In this document: one piece after another, positions 19,367 through 28,097 of the stretch
Numbering within the stretch: position 1 is the stretch's first letter
Layout of the letters: every line of letters begins with the position of its first letter
DNA from: Microlunatus antarcticus
GTDB lineage: Bacteria; Actinomycetota; Actinomycetes; Propionibacteriales; Propionibacteriaceae
Direction of reading: 5' to 3'
Assembly (NCBI RefSeq): GCF_014193425.1
Contig: NZ_JACHZG010000001.1
Coordinates: forward strand, 3,100,001 to 3,164,000
Length of the DNA stretch: 64,000 nucleotides
Made by a program: the position numbers and the translations under genes
Notes under the pieces: generated by a model
Told to the model about the DNA's origin: nothing
The model's database searches: none
The model's input: the letters and a program-made list of their open reading frames with translations, nothing else

Positions 19367-20182
19367 TCAGCCGGTGAGCGAGACGAGCTGGTCGAACACC
19401 GCCGGCGGGCCCGCGACGATCGGGCCGCCGTGCAGCAGCTCCGCGGTGGCGTCGCCGTAGTCGACCCGGCACCCCGCGGCCTCGAGCACCGCGATCGCGC
19501 CGAGGCAGTCCCAGGTGTTGATGTGGGGCTCGACGTAGCCGAGCAGCCGCCCGCACGCCACGTCGCACAGCCCGAGGGCCCCCGACCCGCTGCGGACGAA
19601 CATGCCGCCGGCGCGCAGCAGCCGGTCGATCATCGGGACCACCTGCTCCGCGGTCACCCGCGGCGAGGCCCCTACGTAGACGAGGCCGTCGAGCAGGGTG
19701 GTCCCCGGGTGCGGGGTGATGCGGACGCCGTTCAGCGTGGCCTCGCCGCCGCGGCGGCCCACGAACAGCTCGTCCGCCGCCGGGCTGTTGACGAAGCCGA
19801 GCTCGACGCGGCCCGCACGGACGTACGCGATGGAGACGCACCAGGACCGCAGGCCGCTGACGAAGGGCTGGGTGCCGTCGATCGGGTCGACGACCCAGGT
19901 GCCCGCGGAACCGTCGACCTCGAGCGAGCCGGTCTCCTCGCCGAGGAAGCCGTCGTCCGGGAACGTCTCGCGCAGCCGGGCGCGGATCAGGTCCTCGACC
20001 TCGGTGTCGGCCTCGCTGACCACGTCGCGCGGGCCCTTGCGGTGCACGACGAGCGTGGACAGGCTGCGGAAGTGCCGCAGGGCGAGCTCCCCGGCCTCGC
20101 GGACCAGGTCGAGACCGAAGGCGAAGCGTGCGTCCAGCCCGTCGTCGCCCCCGCTGGTGCCCGGACTCATCGCCACAGCCAT
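19367..20182 (-). CDS. Inositol monophosphatase family protein (possible histidinol phosphatase)
   Basis: A Mg-dependent, Li-sensitive-type phosphatase of 271 residues. Motif 1 is FLGEETGS (metal ligand Glu), motif 2 is WVVDPIDGTQPF, and motif 3 is INTWDCLGAIAVLEAAG. Family members act on myo-inositol-1-phosphate, fructose-1,6-bisphosphate or histidinol phosphate. Actinobacterial HisN belongs here, but residues do not settle it. ATG 20182 has AGGGGAG four bases upstream and overlaps the ROK gene by 16 bases; ATG 20170 (ATGA overlap) is the alternative. Pairing with a ROK kinase gene suggests sugar phosphate metabolism. Confidence 0.88.
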   Translation of the reverse strand: MAVAMSPGTSGGDDGLDARFAFGLDLVREAGELALRHFRSLSTLVVHRKGPRDVVSEADTEVEDLIRARLRETFPDDGFLGEETGSLEVDGSAGTWVVDPIDGTQPFVSGLRSWCVSIAYVRAGRVELGFVNSPAADELFVGRRGGEATLNGVRITPHPGTTLLDGLVYVGASPRVTAEQVVPMIDRLLRAGGMFVRSGSGALGLCDVACGRLLGYVEPHINTWDCLGAIAVLEAAGCRVDYGDATAELLHGGPIVAGPPAVFDQLVSLTG

Positions 20183-21108
20183 GCCGCTCCCCTGACGCCG
20201 CTCGAGTCGCCGTGCGCGGCGCGCACGACGGGTGTGTAGAAGCAGGGCGAGAACGTGTACGACGCGATGCGGTCCGGCAGCTCGGCGTACAGCTCGTCCA
20301 CGTTGGACATGCCCCCGCCCAGGACGAAGACGTCCGGGTCGAGGGCGTTGACGACCTGGGACAGGCCGCGGGCCAGCCGGTCGAGATAGCGGTCGAAGAT
20401 CATCCGCGCCAGCCGCTCGCCCGTCCGCATGCGCTGCACCACGTCGACCGCGGTGAGCTGCGCCGGGTCGACGAGGTCGATGTCGGCGTGCTCGCGGTAG
20501 TCGCGGGCCAGCGCCCGGCCGGACACCCACCGTTCCAGACAGCCGTGCCGCCCGCAGTAGCAGGCGGGCCCGGGGACCTCGGAGAGATGCGGGTACGGGA
20601 GCGCGCTGTGCCCCCACTCGCCCGCCGAGTGGTTGGGACCGGAGTGCACCCGCCCGTCGACCGCGATGCCGGCGCCGGCCCCGGTGCCGAGGATGACGGC
20701 GAAGACCACGCGGTGGCCCGCTCCGGCCCCGTCGTGCGCCTCCGAGGCCGCGAAGCAGTCCGCGTCGTTCATCGTGCGGATGTCCCGACCGAACGCGGTC
20801 CGCAGGTCGTCCTCCGGGCGCCGGCCGATCAGCCAGGTCGAGCTGCAGCCCTTGGCCACCCCCGTACGCGGATCCAACGAGCCGGGCAGGCCGACGCCGA
20901 TCGTTCCCGTGGTCCCGACCTCGGCCTCCACCTCGGCCACGAGCCGGACGACGGTGGCCAGGCAGGCGTCGTAGTCGGAGCGGGGCGTCGGGGTCCGGAG
21001 GCGGACCAGCTCGGAGCCGTCGGGCGCCAGCGCGGCCGCCTCGATCTTCGTCCCGCCCCAGTCGACGCCGATCAGGACGCGGGACTCGGCGCGGGGTGAG
21101 GTGGACAT
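20167..21108 (-). CDS. ROK family sugar kinase
   Basis: An ATP-dependent sugar kinase of 313 residues. It has the N-terminal phosphate-binding loop GVDWGGTKIEAAAL, the LGTGAGAGI sugar/ATP motif, and the zinc motif CYCGRHGCLERWVSG. The zinc motif and its GxxCYCGxxGC spacing are closest to fructokinase/Mak-type ROK members, although glucose or N-acetyl sugars are possible. There is no N-terminal helix-turn-helix, so it is a kinase, not a ROK repressor. ATG 21108 is preferred over an upstream in-frame start at 21141. About 60 bases upstream lies ATCGTTTA, matching half of the LacI-like operator at 54196-54209. Confidence 0.9.
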   Translation of the reverse strand: MSTSPRAESRVLIGVDWGGTKIEAAALAPDGSELVRLRTPTPRSDYDACLATVVRLVAEVEAEVGTTGTIGVGLPGSLDPRTGVAKGCSSTWLIGRRPEDDLRTAFGRDIRTMNDADCFAASEAHDGAGAGHRVVFAVILGTGAGAGIAVDGRVHSGPNHSAGEWGHSALPYPHLSEVPGPACYCGRHGCLERWVSGRALARDYREHADIDLVDPAQLTAVDVVQRMRTGERLARMIFDRYLDRLARGLSQVVNALDPDVFVLGGGMSNVDELYAELPDRIASYTFSPCFYTPVVRAAHGDSSGVRGAAWLWR

Positions 21109-21272
21109 CGCGGTGACCGTACCAAGACGGGGCCGGAGCACGTTTGCGCGCCGGCAGGAGGAGTCGGAGATCGTTTACGTTTTAACCCGTAGGAACCACT
21201 ATTTCTTCAGATCTTTCTCATGTACGTTCGAGCTGGCTCGGGGGCCCACTTCTTCTTCTCAGGACGGTCCTC

Positions 21273-24005
21273 GTGAGCCCGAAACCTCCTCGTCTGCGCC
21301 GACGCCTCGGCCACGGCGGGATCTCCCTCCTGGTCCTCGCGACCAGCTCCTCCCTGCTGTGGTCGGCGTCGTCCGGCACGGCCTCTGCCGAGCCCATCGG
21401 TCCGCAGCCCGTGTGCGCCGACGGCACCTGCACCGTGACCTTTGCCGCCACGGGCGCGCTGCAGACCTGGACGGTGCCGTCGGGCGTCACGTCGCTCACC
21501 GCCGACGTCTCGGGAGCCGCGGGCGGCAGCTCGGCGACCCCGGCCGTGGCCGGCCTGGGCGGCCGGACGACGGGCACCTTCTCCGTCGAGCCGGGCGACG
21601 AGCTCGAGGTCGTCGTCGGGGCAGGTGGCACGACCTCGACCGACTCGCCGGACGGGGCTTCGGGAACCTACGGCGGTGGCGGGGCCGGCGGCTACAACTA
21701 CTGGGGCGACGGCGGGGGTGCCAGCGGCGGCGGTGCGTCATACGTGTTCGACGCCGAGCTCCTGCTGGCAGCCGGCGGTGGGGGCGGCGCAAGCGATGGT
21801 CGAGCCGGCGGCTCCGGTGGCGGGGCTGGGTCAGCAGCAGACGCGGGGGCGGACGGATCGAGCTCGACCGGCGGCCAGCCCGGGACGCTCGACGCGAACG
21901 GGACAGGCGGGAATCCCTTCGGGCAGTCAGGCAGCGGGGACGCGGACGAGGCCACGGGTCTGCCGACCGGCGGGCGGGGCGGCTTCGCCGACTCGCTCTT
22001 CGGACCTTCGAGCAGTGAGCCCGGAGCAGGGGGCGGTGGCGGCTTCCACGCGGGGGGCGGCGGGGGCGGCACCATCGATGACTTCCCCGGAACCGACGTG
22101 GGGTCCGGCGGCGGCGGCGGCGCTGGGTTCGCGGCGGCGAGCGTGACCGACGTGGTCGGCGCCGCGGGCGTCCAGTCCGGCGACGGCGCGATCACGCTGA
22201 GCTACGCGAACCTTCCCGCGTACACCGTCTCCTTCACGAGCAGCTTCGACGGCGCCGTGGTGGGGGGCAAGTCCCGGAACGTCTCCGCCGACGCCTCCGG
22301 CCCGGGTGTCGTGACCTTCAGCGTGGACCCGACCACCACGAACAGCGCGTGCAGCGTCGACCGTGTTGCCGTGAGCTTCGACCACGTCGGCACCTGCGTC
22401 ATCGCGGGCGACCTGCCGGGCGACGAGACCCACGCGCCCGGGCACAACGTGGTGTCCTTCAAGATCGGCCAGGGCAACCAGACCATCACCTTCCCGCCGC
22501 TGCCCACTTCGGGCACGATCGGCGACGTCATCCCCCTGGAGGCCACGGGGTCGACGACCAGCGGCTCACCGGTTGTCTACAGCCTCGGTGCCGGCTCGGC
22601 CGACGGTGTGTGCACGGTCGACAACGCGGCGAAGACGGTGACGCTGACGGCCGCGGGCCGGTGCGTCGTCCTCGCCGCACAGGCAGGAACCGTCGACTAC
22701 AAGGCCGCCATACCTGTGAACCAGGAGGTGGCCGTCAACCTGATCAGGACGACCAGCGCGCTCACGTTCGACCAGGAGACCCCGGTCTACGGCCAGCCGG
22801 TGACGGCGACCGTCACGGTGACCGGCACCACGGCCGGCTTCGTCCAGCTCTCGGTCGACGGCAAGCCCTTCGGTGACCGCGTCTCCGTCCTCGAGGGCAC
22901 GGCCAGCATCGATCTGCCGACCGACCTGGGCGCCGGCGGCCACCCGGTCAAGGCCGTCTTCACCCCGCTCGACGAGACCTACGCGGAGTCCAGCGTCGAG
23001 CAGTCGCTGCCCGTCGCCCAGGCCAAGACCAGCACCGACCTCACGGTCCGCGCGAACCAGGCCTCGGTCGTGGTCGCTGCGGTGGCCCCGGGGGCCGGGA
23101 CGCCGGAAGGCACGGTCGTCTTCAGCTTCGGCGACACGGTCTCCGACCCGGTGACGCTCGTACGCGGCAAGGCGGCGTACGACGGGACCATCCCCGCGGA
23201 CACGTTCGTCAGCGTCGTCTACAGCGGCGACGACGACTTCGCCGGGTCCTCCACGTCCACCCTGCGGAAGAGCCCGACCATCAAGGCGACCGTCTCGAGC
23301 GACGCGGTGAAGTCGCCGACCGGTTGGTACCGCGCGTCGGTGACGGTGTCCTTCGACTGCGTCGAGGGGAGCGCGCCGCTCACCGACGACTGCCCCGACC
23401 CGGTCACCCTGTCGGCCGACGCCGCGTCGCAGGGCGTGTCGAAGACGATCATCGCCGAGGACGGCGGCGTCGCCACGGCGAGCGTCACCGGCATCAACAT
23501 CGACACCACCAAGCCGGTGGTCGACGCGCTCGGGGTCGAGGACGGCGACCGGTTCTTCTCGTCGGCCCCCGAGGCCGGGTGCCGCGCCACGGACGCGCTG
23601 TCCGGGGTGTCGGCCTGCGCCGCCCAGCGGAAGGTCGACGGCAAGGCCGTGACCTACTCGGTGATCGCGGTCGACCAGGCGGGGAACACCACCACGAGGA
23701 CGGTCCGCGCCAGCACGTACGTCCGGGGCATCGTCGACGCCCCGTACGTGGACGGCGCGTACACCGTCAAGGCCGGTCAGGCCGTCACGCTGGTCGCGAA
23801 GAGCAGCAAGCGACCGCAGGTCTACAAGCCGGTCGAGGCGCCGAAGACGCCGAGCAAGAGCGGTGACAAGTTCAAGGCCACCGAGAACGACGACGAGTGG
23901 GCTCTCGGCTACACCATCCCGACGTCGCTCAAGCCGGGCAAGACCTACAACCTGGGGATCAAGACCACCTCGAAGTACACGATCAAGCTCAAGGTGATCA
24001 GCTGA
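21273..24005 (+). CDS. Large secreted glycine-rich / Ig-like protein
   Basis: A 910-residue exported protein. An Arg-rich start and hydrophobic core give a signal peptide ending near ASA (about residue 40). Then come a short beta domain (TWTVPSGVTSLTADVSG), a long glycine-rich region (about 90-300, many GGGG and GGxGGG runs), two bacterial Ig-like repeats (about 490-590 and 595-670, e.g. TPVYGQPVTATVTVTG), a third domain ending DQAGNTTTRTV, and a Lys-rich C-terminus (VKAGQAVTLVAKSSK) resembling PxKF-type endings. No LPxTG or membrane anchor is seen. Adhesion or matrix function is inference. GTG 21273 follows AGGA. An AT-richer stretch (21165-21235) upstream probably holds the promoter. Confidence 0.85.
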   Translation: MSPKPPRLRRRLGHGGISLLVLATSSSLLWSASSGTASAEPIGPQPVCADGTCTVTFAATGALQTWTVPSGVTSLTADVSGAAGGSSATPAVAGLGGRTTGTFSVEPGDELEVVVGAGGTTSTDSPDGASGTYGGGGAGGYNYWGDGGGASGGGASYVFDAELLLAAGGGGGASDGRAGGSGGGAGSAADAGADGSSSTGGQPGTLDANGTGGNPFGQSGSGDADEATGLPTGGRGGFADSLFGPSSSEPGAGGGGGFHAGGGGGGTIDDFPGTDVGSGGGGGAGFAAASVTDVVGAAGVQSGDGAITLSYANLPAYTVSFTSSFDGAVVGGKSRNVSADASGPGVVTFSVDPTTTNSACSVDRVAVSFDHVGTCVIAGDLPGDETHAPGHNVVSFKIGQGNQTITFPPLPTSGTIGDVIPLEATGSTTSGSPVVYSLGAGSADGVCTVDNAAKTVTLTAAGRCVVLAAQAGTVDYKAAIPVNQEVAVNLIRTTSALTFDQETPVYGQPVTATVTVTGTTAGFVQLSVDGKPFGDRVSVLEGTASIDLPTDLGAGGHPVKAVFTPLDETYAESSVEQSLPVAQAKTSTDLTVRANQASVVVAAVAPGAGTPEGTVVFSFGDTVSDPVTLVRGKAAYDGTIPADTFVSVVYSGDDDFAGSSTSTLRKSPTIKATVSSDAVKSPTGWYRASVTVSFDCVEGSAPLTDDCPDPVTLSADAASQGVSKTIIAEDGGVATASVTGINIDTTKPVVDALGVEDGDRFFSSAPEAGCRATDALSGVSACAAQRKVDGKAVTYSVIAVDQAGNTTTRTVRASTYVRGIVDAPYVDGAYTVKAGQAVTLVAKSSKRPQVYKPVEAPKTPSKSGDKFKATENDDEWALGYTIPTSLKPGKTYNLGIKTTSKYTIKLKVIS

Positions 24006-24023
24006 TCCGGAAGCCGTAAACGG

Positions 24024-24061
24024 CGCGGGGCGCGGCGGGCGAAAGCCCACCGCGCCCCGCG
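24024..24061 (+). terminator. Strong GC-rich hairpin with GAAA tetraloop
   Basis: A 12-bp outer stem (24024-24035 with 24050-24061), one mismatch, then a 4-bp inner stem GGGC/GCCC closed by a GAAA tetraloop (24041-24044). It begins 18 bases after the stop of the glycine-rich gene and is the clearest intrinsic hairpin in the window. Confidence 0.75.
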
Positions 24062-24093
24062 TCACGTCTGCGGCCGTCGTGCGGCCGGGATCG

Positions 24094-24190
24094 GCACACC
24101 CTCCCCACATCGGCACACCCTGCAGGGTGTGCCGGGGCGAGCAGGGTATGCCGGGGTGGGGAAGGTGTGCTGAGGTCAGCAGGGTGTGCC
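24094..24190. repeat. Nested palindrome built from GGCACACCCT units
   Basis: A perfect 24-bp palindrome (24111-24134, half-site CGGCACACCCTG) is nested in a larger inverted repeat, GCACACCCTCCCCAC (24094-24108) with GTGGGGAAGGTGTGC (24156-24170), one mismatch. A further AGGGTGTGCC is at 24181-24190. At least five full or near copies of GGCACACCCT or its complement occur in about 100 bases, between the glycine-rich gene and rsmE (convergent). Confidence 0.7.
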
Positions 24191-24213
24191 CGGGGGCGCG
24201 CGACCGTACGGCG

Positions 24214-24945
24214 TCAGCGGTTGATCAGGGCGGCGAGCGCGACGACGCCGGCCGTCGAGGTCCGCAGCACGTGGTCGCCGACGCGGACCGTACGGGCGCC
24301 CACGGCCTCGAAGGCAGTCAGCTCCTCCGGGCTGATGCCGCCCTCGGGCCCGACCACGATCACCACCTCGCCGGCGGACGGCAGCGCGACCCGGGCGATG
24401 GCCTCGGTGGCGTCCTCGTGCAGCACGAGGGCGAGGTCGGCTGCAGCCAGCCGCTCGGCCAGGGCGCGGGTGCCGACCGGCTCGGAGACCGTCGGGACCT
24501 GCAGCCGCCGGGACTGCTTGGCCGCCTCGCGGGCCGTGCTCCGCCACCGGCCGAGGCCGCGTTCCACGCGGTCGGCCGACCAGCGCGCGATCGACCGCGA
24601 CGCCTGCCACGGAACCACCTCGGCGACGCCGACCTCGGTCAGCATCTCCACGGCCAGCTCCGCGCGGTCCCCCTTGGCCAGCGCCTGCGCGACGACCAGC
24701 CGTACGGGTGGCGCGGGCTGGTCGAGCACCTCGGTGACCCGGACCCGTAGCCCAGCCTTCGTCGCGTCGACCACCTCGCCGCGCACCCCGCCGCCGGACC
24801 CGTCGGCCACGACCACGCGGTCACCTGCACGGAGCCGCCGCACCGTGACGGCGTGGTGACCCTCGGGGCCGTCGACGAGCACCTCGCCACCCACGGGCGG
24901 CCGCGTCCCGGCCAGGCTCTCGAGCAGGAAGAGCGCGTCGGTCAC
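24214..24945 (-). CDS. rsmE: 16S rRNA (uracil(1498)-N(3))-methyltransferase
   Basis: A SPOUT-class SAM-dependent enzyme methylating U1498 in helix 44 of 16S rRNA. It has 243 residues. It shows an N-terminal PUA-like domain ([15 protein letters not shown]) and the C-terminal knot motifs [15 protein letters not shown] and [19 protein letters not shown] 24945 overlaps the dnaJ stop (GTGA), completing the coupled order hrcA-dnaJ-rsmE that is conserved in actinobacteria. Confidence 0.96.
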   Translation of the reverse strand: MTDALFLLESLAGTRPPVGGEVLVDGPEGHHAVTVRRLRAGDRVVVADGSGGGVRGEVVDATKAGLRVRVTEVLDQPAPPVRLVVAQALAKGDRAELAVEMLTEVGVAEVVPWQASRSIARWSADRVERGLGRWRSTAREAAKQSRRLQVPTVSEPVGTRALAERLAAADLALVLHEDATEAIARVALPSAGEVVIVVGPEGGISPEELTAFEAVGARTVRVGDHVLRTSTAGVVALAALINR

Positions 24946-26114
24946 CGGTCGGCGAAGGCGTGGCGCAGGCGCCCGAAGACCCCGCGGCCCTGCTTCTGCA
25001 CGGTGCCGTCCGGTGCCGTCTCCTCGCGCAGTTCGGCGAGCTGGCGCAGGAGCTCGCGCTGCTCGTCGTCGATGCGCGTCGGCGTCTGCACGAGCAGCGT
25101 GACGCCCAGCTCACCGCGCCCGTTGGAGCGGAGCTTGGGAACACCCCAGCCGTCGAGCGCCACCCGGGTGCCGGACTGCGTGCCCGGCGCGACCGTGACG
25201 CGGACCTCCCGGTCCTCGTCGTCGGTGTCGGGCAGGTCGCCCTCGAGCGTCTGCACGGTGACCTCGGTGCCGAGCGCGGCGGCGGTCATCGGGATCCGGA
25301 CCGTCACCTCGAGGTCGTCGCCCTCGCGGCGGAAGATCTCGTGCGGCGCGACGACCAGCTCGACGTACAGGTCGCCGGCGGGACCGCCGCCGGCCCCCAC
25401 CTCGCCGTGCGCGGCCAGGTGGATCCGGTTGCCGGTGCTGACGCCGGCCGGGATCTTGACGTTGATCGTCCGCGCGGATCGCACCCGGCCGTCGCCCGAG
25501 CACTCCGGGCACGGGTTGGGGATGACGCTGCCGTAGCCGCCGCAGGTCGGGCAGGGCTGCGTGGTGCGGATGTCGCCGAGGAACGAGCGCTGCACGTGCG
25601 TGACGTCGCCCTGGCCGTGGCAGGTGCGGCACTCGACGGGCTCGGAGCCCTCCTGCGCGCCGCTGCCCTGGCAGAGCGGGCAGAGCACCGCGGTGTCGAC
25701 CCGCAGCGGCTTGGTCACGCCGAACGCGGCCTCGGCCAGCTCGAGGTCGAGCCGCACGAGCGCGTCCTGGCCGCGCCGGACGCGCGACCGGGGACCGCGG
25801 CCGGCCTGGCCGCCGCCGAACATGGCGTCGACGAGGTTGCCGAAGTCGAAGCCGCCCTGGTTGGTGAAGCCGCCGGAGAACCCGCCGCCGAGGCCACCGC
25901 CCAGCGGGTCGGCGCCGCGGTCGTACAGGTCCTTCTTCTTCGGGTCGGCGAGGACCTCGTACGCCTCCGCGACCGCCTTGAAGCGCTCCCCCGCGTCGGG
26001 CTCGGTGGCCACGTCGGGGTGGAGCTTCATCGCGAGCTGGCGGTAGGCCTTCTTGATCTGCTCGGGTGAGGCGTCGCGGGAGACGCCGAGCGTCTCGTAG
26101 TAGTCAGCAGCCAT
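24942..26114 (-). CDS. dnaJ: Chaperone DnaJ (DnaJ2 type)
   Basis: Hsp40 co-chaperone that stimulates DnaK ATPase. It has 390 residues. The J domain has HPD (about 32-34). A Gly/Phe-rich linker follows ([20 protein letters not shown]), then four zinc repeats [24 protein letters not shown] and CPECSGDG (about 145-205) and the substrate-binding C-terminal domains. It lies 27 bases downstream of hrcA, as in DnaJ2 loci of actinobacteria; the other dnaJ copy is usually with dnaK. Confidence 0.97.
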   Translation of the reverse strand: MAADYYETLGVSRDASPEQIKKAYRQLAMKLHPDVATEPDAGERFKAVAEAYEVLADPKKKDLYDRGADPLGGGLGGGFSGGFTNQGGFDFGNLVDAMFGGGQAGRGPRSRVRRGQDALVRLDLELAEAAFGVTKPLRVDTAVLCPLCQGSGAQEGSEPVECRTCHGQGDVTHVQRSFLGDIRTTQPCPTCGGYGSVIPNPCPECSGDGRVRSARTINVKIPAGVSTGNRIHLAAHGEVGAGGGPAGDLYVELVVAPHEIFRREGDDLEVTVRIPMTAAALGTEVTVQTLEGDLPDTDDEDREVRVTVAPGTQSGTRVALDGWGVPKLRSNGRGELGVTLLVQTPTRIDDEQRELLRQLAELREETAPDGTVQKQGRGVFGRLRHAFADR

Positions 26115-26141
26115 GGGGGTGGTCGGTCATCCTGATTCTGG

Positions 26142-27137
26142 TCAGCCCTGCGCGAGGAATCGGCCCACGTACCGCGCGACCGCGCGGACGGAGGCCATCG
26201 TGGAGGGGTAGTCCATCCGTGTCGGACCGACGACCCCGAGGGTGGCGCGGCTGCCGTAGCCGCTGGCGACGACCGAGGTCGTCTGGAGCTCCTTGAACGG
26301 GTTCTCCTGCCCGATCCGGACCGTGACGGCGTCGGAGGTGGCCTCGCCCAGCAGGGTGAGCAGGACGACCTGCTCCTCGAGGGCCTCCAGCACCGGCTTC
26401 ATGCTGCCCGGGTCGGCGGCGTACCGGGTCAGGTAGGGCATCCCGCCGATCACCATGCGGGTCGACGTCTCGCTGCCCAGCATCTCGAGCAGCGCGGTCA
26501 CCACGACCCGGCCGAGCGGGAGCGTCGGCTCGGACAGCGCGGTGAGCAGCCCGGACAGGTTCGCGCCGGCCTCCTCGGGCGTCTTTCCCGCGGCGGCGAC
26601 GTTCAGCCGGGACCGCATCTCGCCCAGGCTGTCCTCGTCGAGCTCGGGCACCTCGAGCGAACGCTGCTCGACCCGTCCGGTCGAGGTGATCAGCACGAGC
26701 AGCACGCGGGTCGTCGAGAGCGAGACGAGCTCGACGTGACGCACCGTGGAGTGGCTCAGCGTCGGGTACTGCACGATCGCGACCTGCTGCGTCGCCTGGG
26801 CGAGCAGCCGGACCGTCCGGAGCAGGATGTCGTCGAGGTCGAGCGCCCCCGACAGGAACGTCTGGATCGCCCGCTGCTCGGCCGTGGAGAGCGGCTTGAC
26901 CGTGCCGAGCCGGTCGACGAAGAGCCGGTAGCCCTTGTCGGTCGGGATGCGGCCCGCGCTGGTGTGGGGCTGCGTGATGTAGCCCTCCTCCTCCAGCGCG
27001 GCCATGTCGTTGCGGACCGTGGCCGGGGAGACACCGAGGTCGTGCTTGTCCACCAGCGCCTTGGACCCGACGGGCTCCTGGCTCGACACGTAGTCGGTGA
27101 CGATGGCGCGGAGCACCTGCAGCTTGCGGTCGTCCAT
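26142..27137 (-). CDS. hrcA: Heat-inducible transcription repressor HrcA
   Basis: Repressor of class I heat-shock genes, binding CIRCE and needing GroEL for activity. It has 331 residues with an N-terminal winged helix ([20 protein letters not shown], about 35-54), a GAF-like core and a C-terminal dimer domain. ATG 27137 follows AAGGGGG; longer in-frame starts upstream run into the CIRCE operator. A CIRCE copy sits 48 bases upstream over its own promoter, so autoregulation is expected. Confidence 0.97.
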   Translation of the reverse strand: MDDRKLQVLRAIVTDYVSSQEPVGSKALVDKHDLGVSPATVRNDMAALEEEGYITQPHTSAGRIPTDKGYRLFVDRLGTVKPLSTAEQRAIQTFLSGALDLDDILLRTVRLLAQATQQVAIVQYPTLSHSTVRHVELVSLSTTRVLLVLITSTGRVEQRSLEVPELDEDSLGEMRSRLNVAAAGKTPEEAGANLSGLLTALSEPTLPLGRVVVTALLEMLGSETSTRMVIGGMPYLTRYAADPGSMKPVLEALEEQVVLLTLLGEATSDAVTVRIGQENPFKELQTTSVVASGYGSRATLGVVGPTRMDYPSTMASVRAVARYVGRFLAQG

Positions 27138-27184
27138 GCGGTCACCCCCTTCGCCGGCGCCGCGGCGGGACGCCCGGCAGCGCT

Positions 27185-27211
27185 TTGGCACTCGCGTGCG
27201 GTGAGTGCCAG
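27185..27211. promoter_or_regulatory. CIRCE operator
   Basis: TTGGCACTC (27185-27193), nine spacer bases, GAGTGCCAG (27203-27211). The consensus is TTAGCACTC-N9-GAGTGCTAA, so both arms match except at G/C positions. It overlaps the hrcA -10 and lies 10 bases from the divergent MBL gene start. Confidence 0.9.
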
Positions 27212-27215
27212 TCTA
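27210..27215 (-). promoter_or_regulatory. -10 box (TAGACT) of hrcA-dnaJ-rsmE
   Basis: Minus-strand TAGACT (27215 to 27210) touches CIRCE, so HrcA bound there would block RNA polymerase. It is identical to the phoH -10. Confidence 0.45.
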
Positions 27216-27220
27216 GCCCC

Positions 27221-28009
27221 GTGACCCAGCCCGAGCAGGACGCCGAGCCGACGTACGACCTCGGGCCGTGGGAGGAGCTGGCGCCTTCGGTCTGGCGGGC
27301 CGTCGCCGAGCCGGACGCGGTCAACCTCGTGCTCGTGGCCGGCGCCGAGCGGGCGCTGCTGGTCGACACCGGGTCGAGCCCGGAGCAGGGCCGTACGGTC
27401 CGCGCGGCGGTGGCCGAGGTCTGCGACGTGCCGCTCGAGGTCGTCGTGGTCACGCACGCCCACGACGACCACCTGCTCGGGCTGCCGGCGTTCGCCGACC
27501 TGGTCACCGTTGGCCACGAGGACGTACCGGGCGTCAGTCGGCCGATGGTGCTCGCCGTCGCCTTCGACCTGGGCGGACGCCGGGTGGAGGTCGCGCACCT
27601 CGGCCGCGGGCACACCGGCGGCGACCTGGTCGTGGTCGTCCCCGACGCCGACCTCCTTCTCGTCGGCGACCTGGTGGAGCAGGCCGCGCCGCCCTCGCTC
27701 GGGCCGGACTCGTTCCTGCAGGAGTGGCCGGTCACGGTCGACGGGGTGATCGGGCTGATGACGGCCGCGACCCGCGCCGTGCCGGGTCACGGCGACCCGG
27801 TCGACCGGCCGTACGTGTACGAGCAGCGCGGCCGGCTGGCCTCGGTCGCGGGCGAGGTGCGCCGGCTCGCCGAAGCCGGCGTGGGAGCGGTCGACGCGGC
27901 GGACCAGGGCGACTGGGCCTACCCGGTCGCGACGCTCGCTCCGGGCCTGGAGGTCGCCTTCGCCCAGCTCGGTCCGATCACCCCTCGGCGCACGCTGCCG
28001 CTCGCCTGA
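27221..28009 (+). CDS. Metallo-beta-lactamase fold hydrolase
   Basis: A 262-residue MBL-fold protein. The metal motif THAHDDH (about 77-83) is the HxHxDH signature; GRGHTGGD and GDLVEQ supply further ligands (His about 131, Asp about 149), and PGHGDPVD a later His. The family covers glyoxalase II-like enzymes, RNases and lactonases. The size and single domain fit a small-molecule hydrolase, but the substrate is unknown. GTG 27221 lies 10 bases from CIRCE and divergent from hrcA, so heat-shock control is possible. Confidence 0.88.
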   Translation: MTQPEQDAEPTYDLGPWEELAPSVWRAVAEPDAVNLVLVAGAERALLVDTGSSPEQGRTVRAAVAEVCDVPLEVVVVTHAHDDHLLGLPAFADLVTVGHEDVPGVSRPMVLAVAFDLGGRRVEVAHLGRGHTGGDLVVVVPDADLLLVGDLVEQAAPPSLGPDSFLQEWPVTVDGVIGLMTAATRAVPGHGDPVDRPYVYEQRGRLASVAGEVRRLAEAGVGAVDAADQGDWAYPVATLAPGLEVAFAQLGPITPRRTLPLA

Positions 28010-28097
28010 CGCAGGGGCCCGATTCTTTTTCCGGCCGCGCGCATCCCGATCGGCCGCCCGGGCGCAGTCCAGGTATCCCACCCCACCTGGAGGCCGC

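Noticed and set aside
21660-22130. GGCGGCGG-rich DNA resembling tandem repeats
   Set aside because: Explained by coding for the glycine-rich region of the secreted protein; units are irregular at the DNA level.
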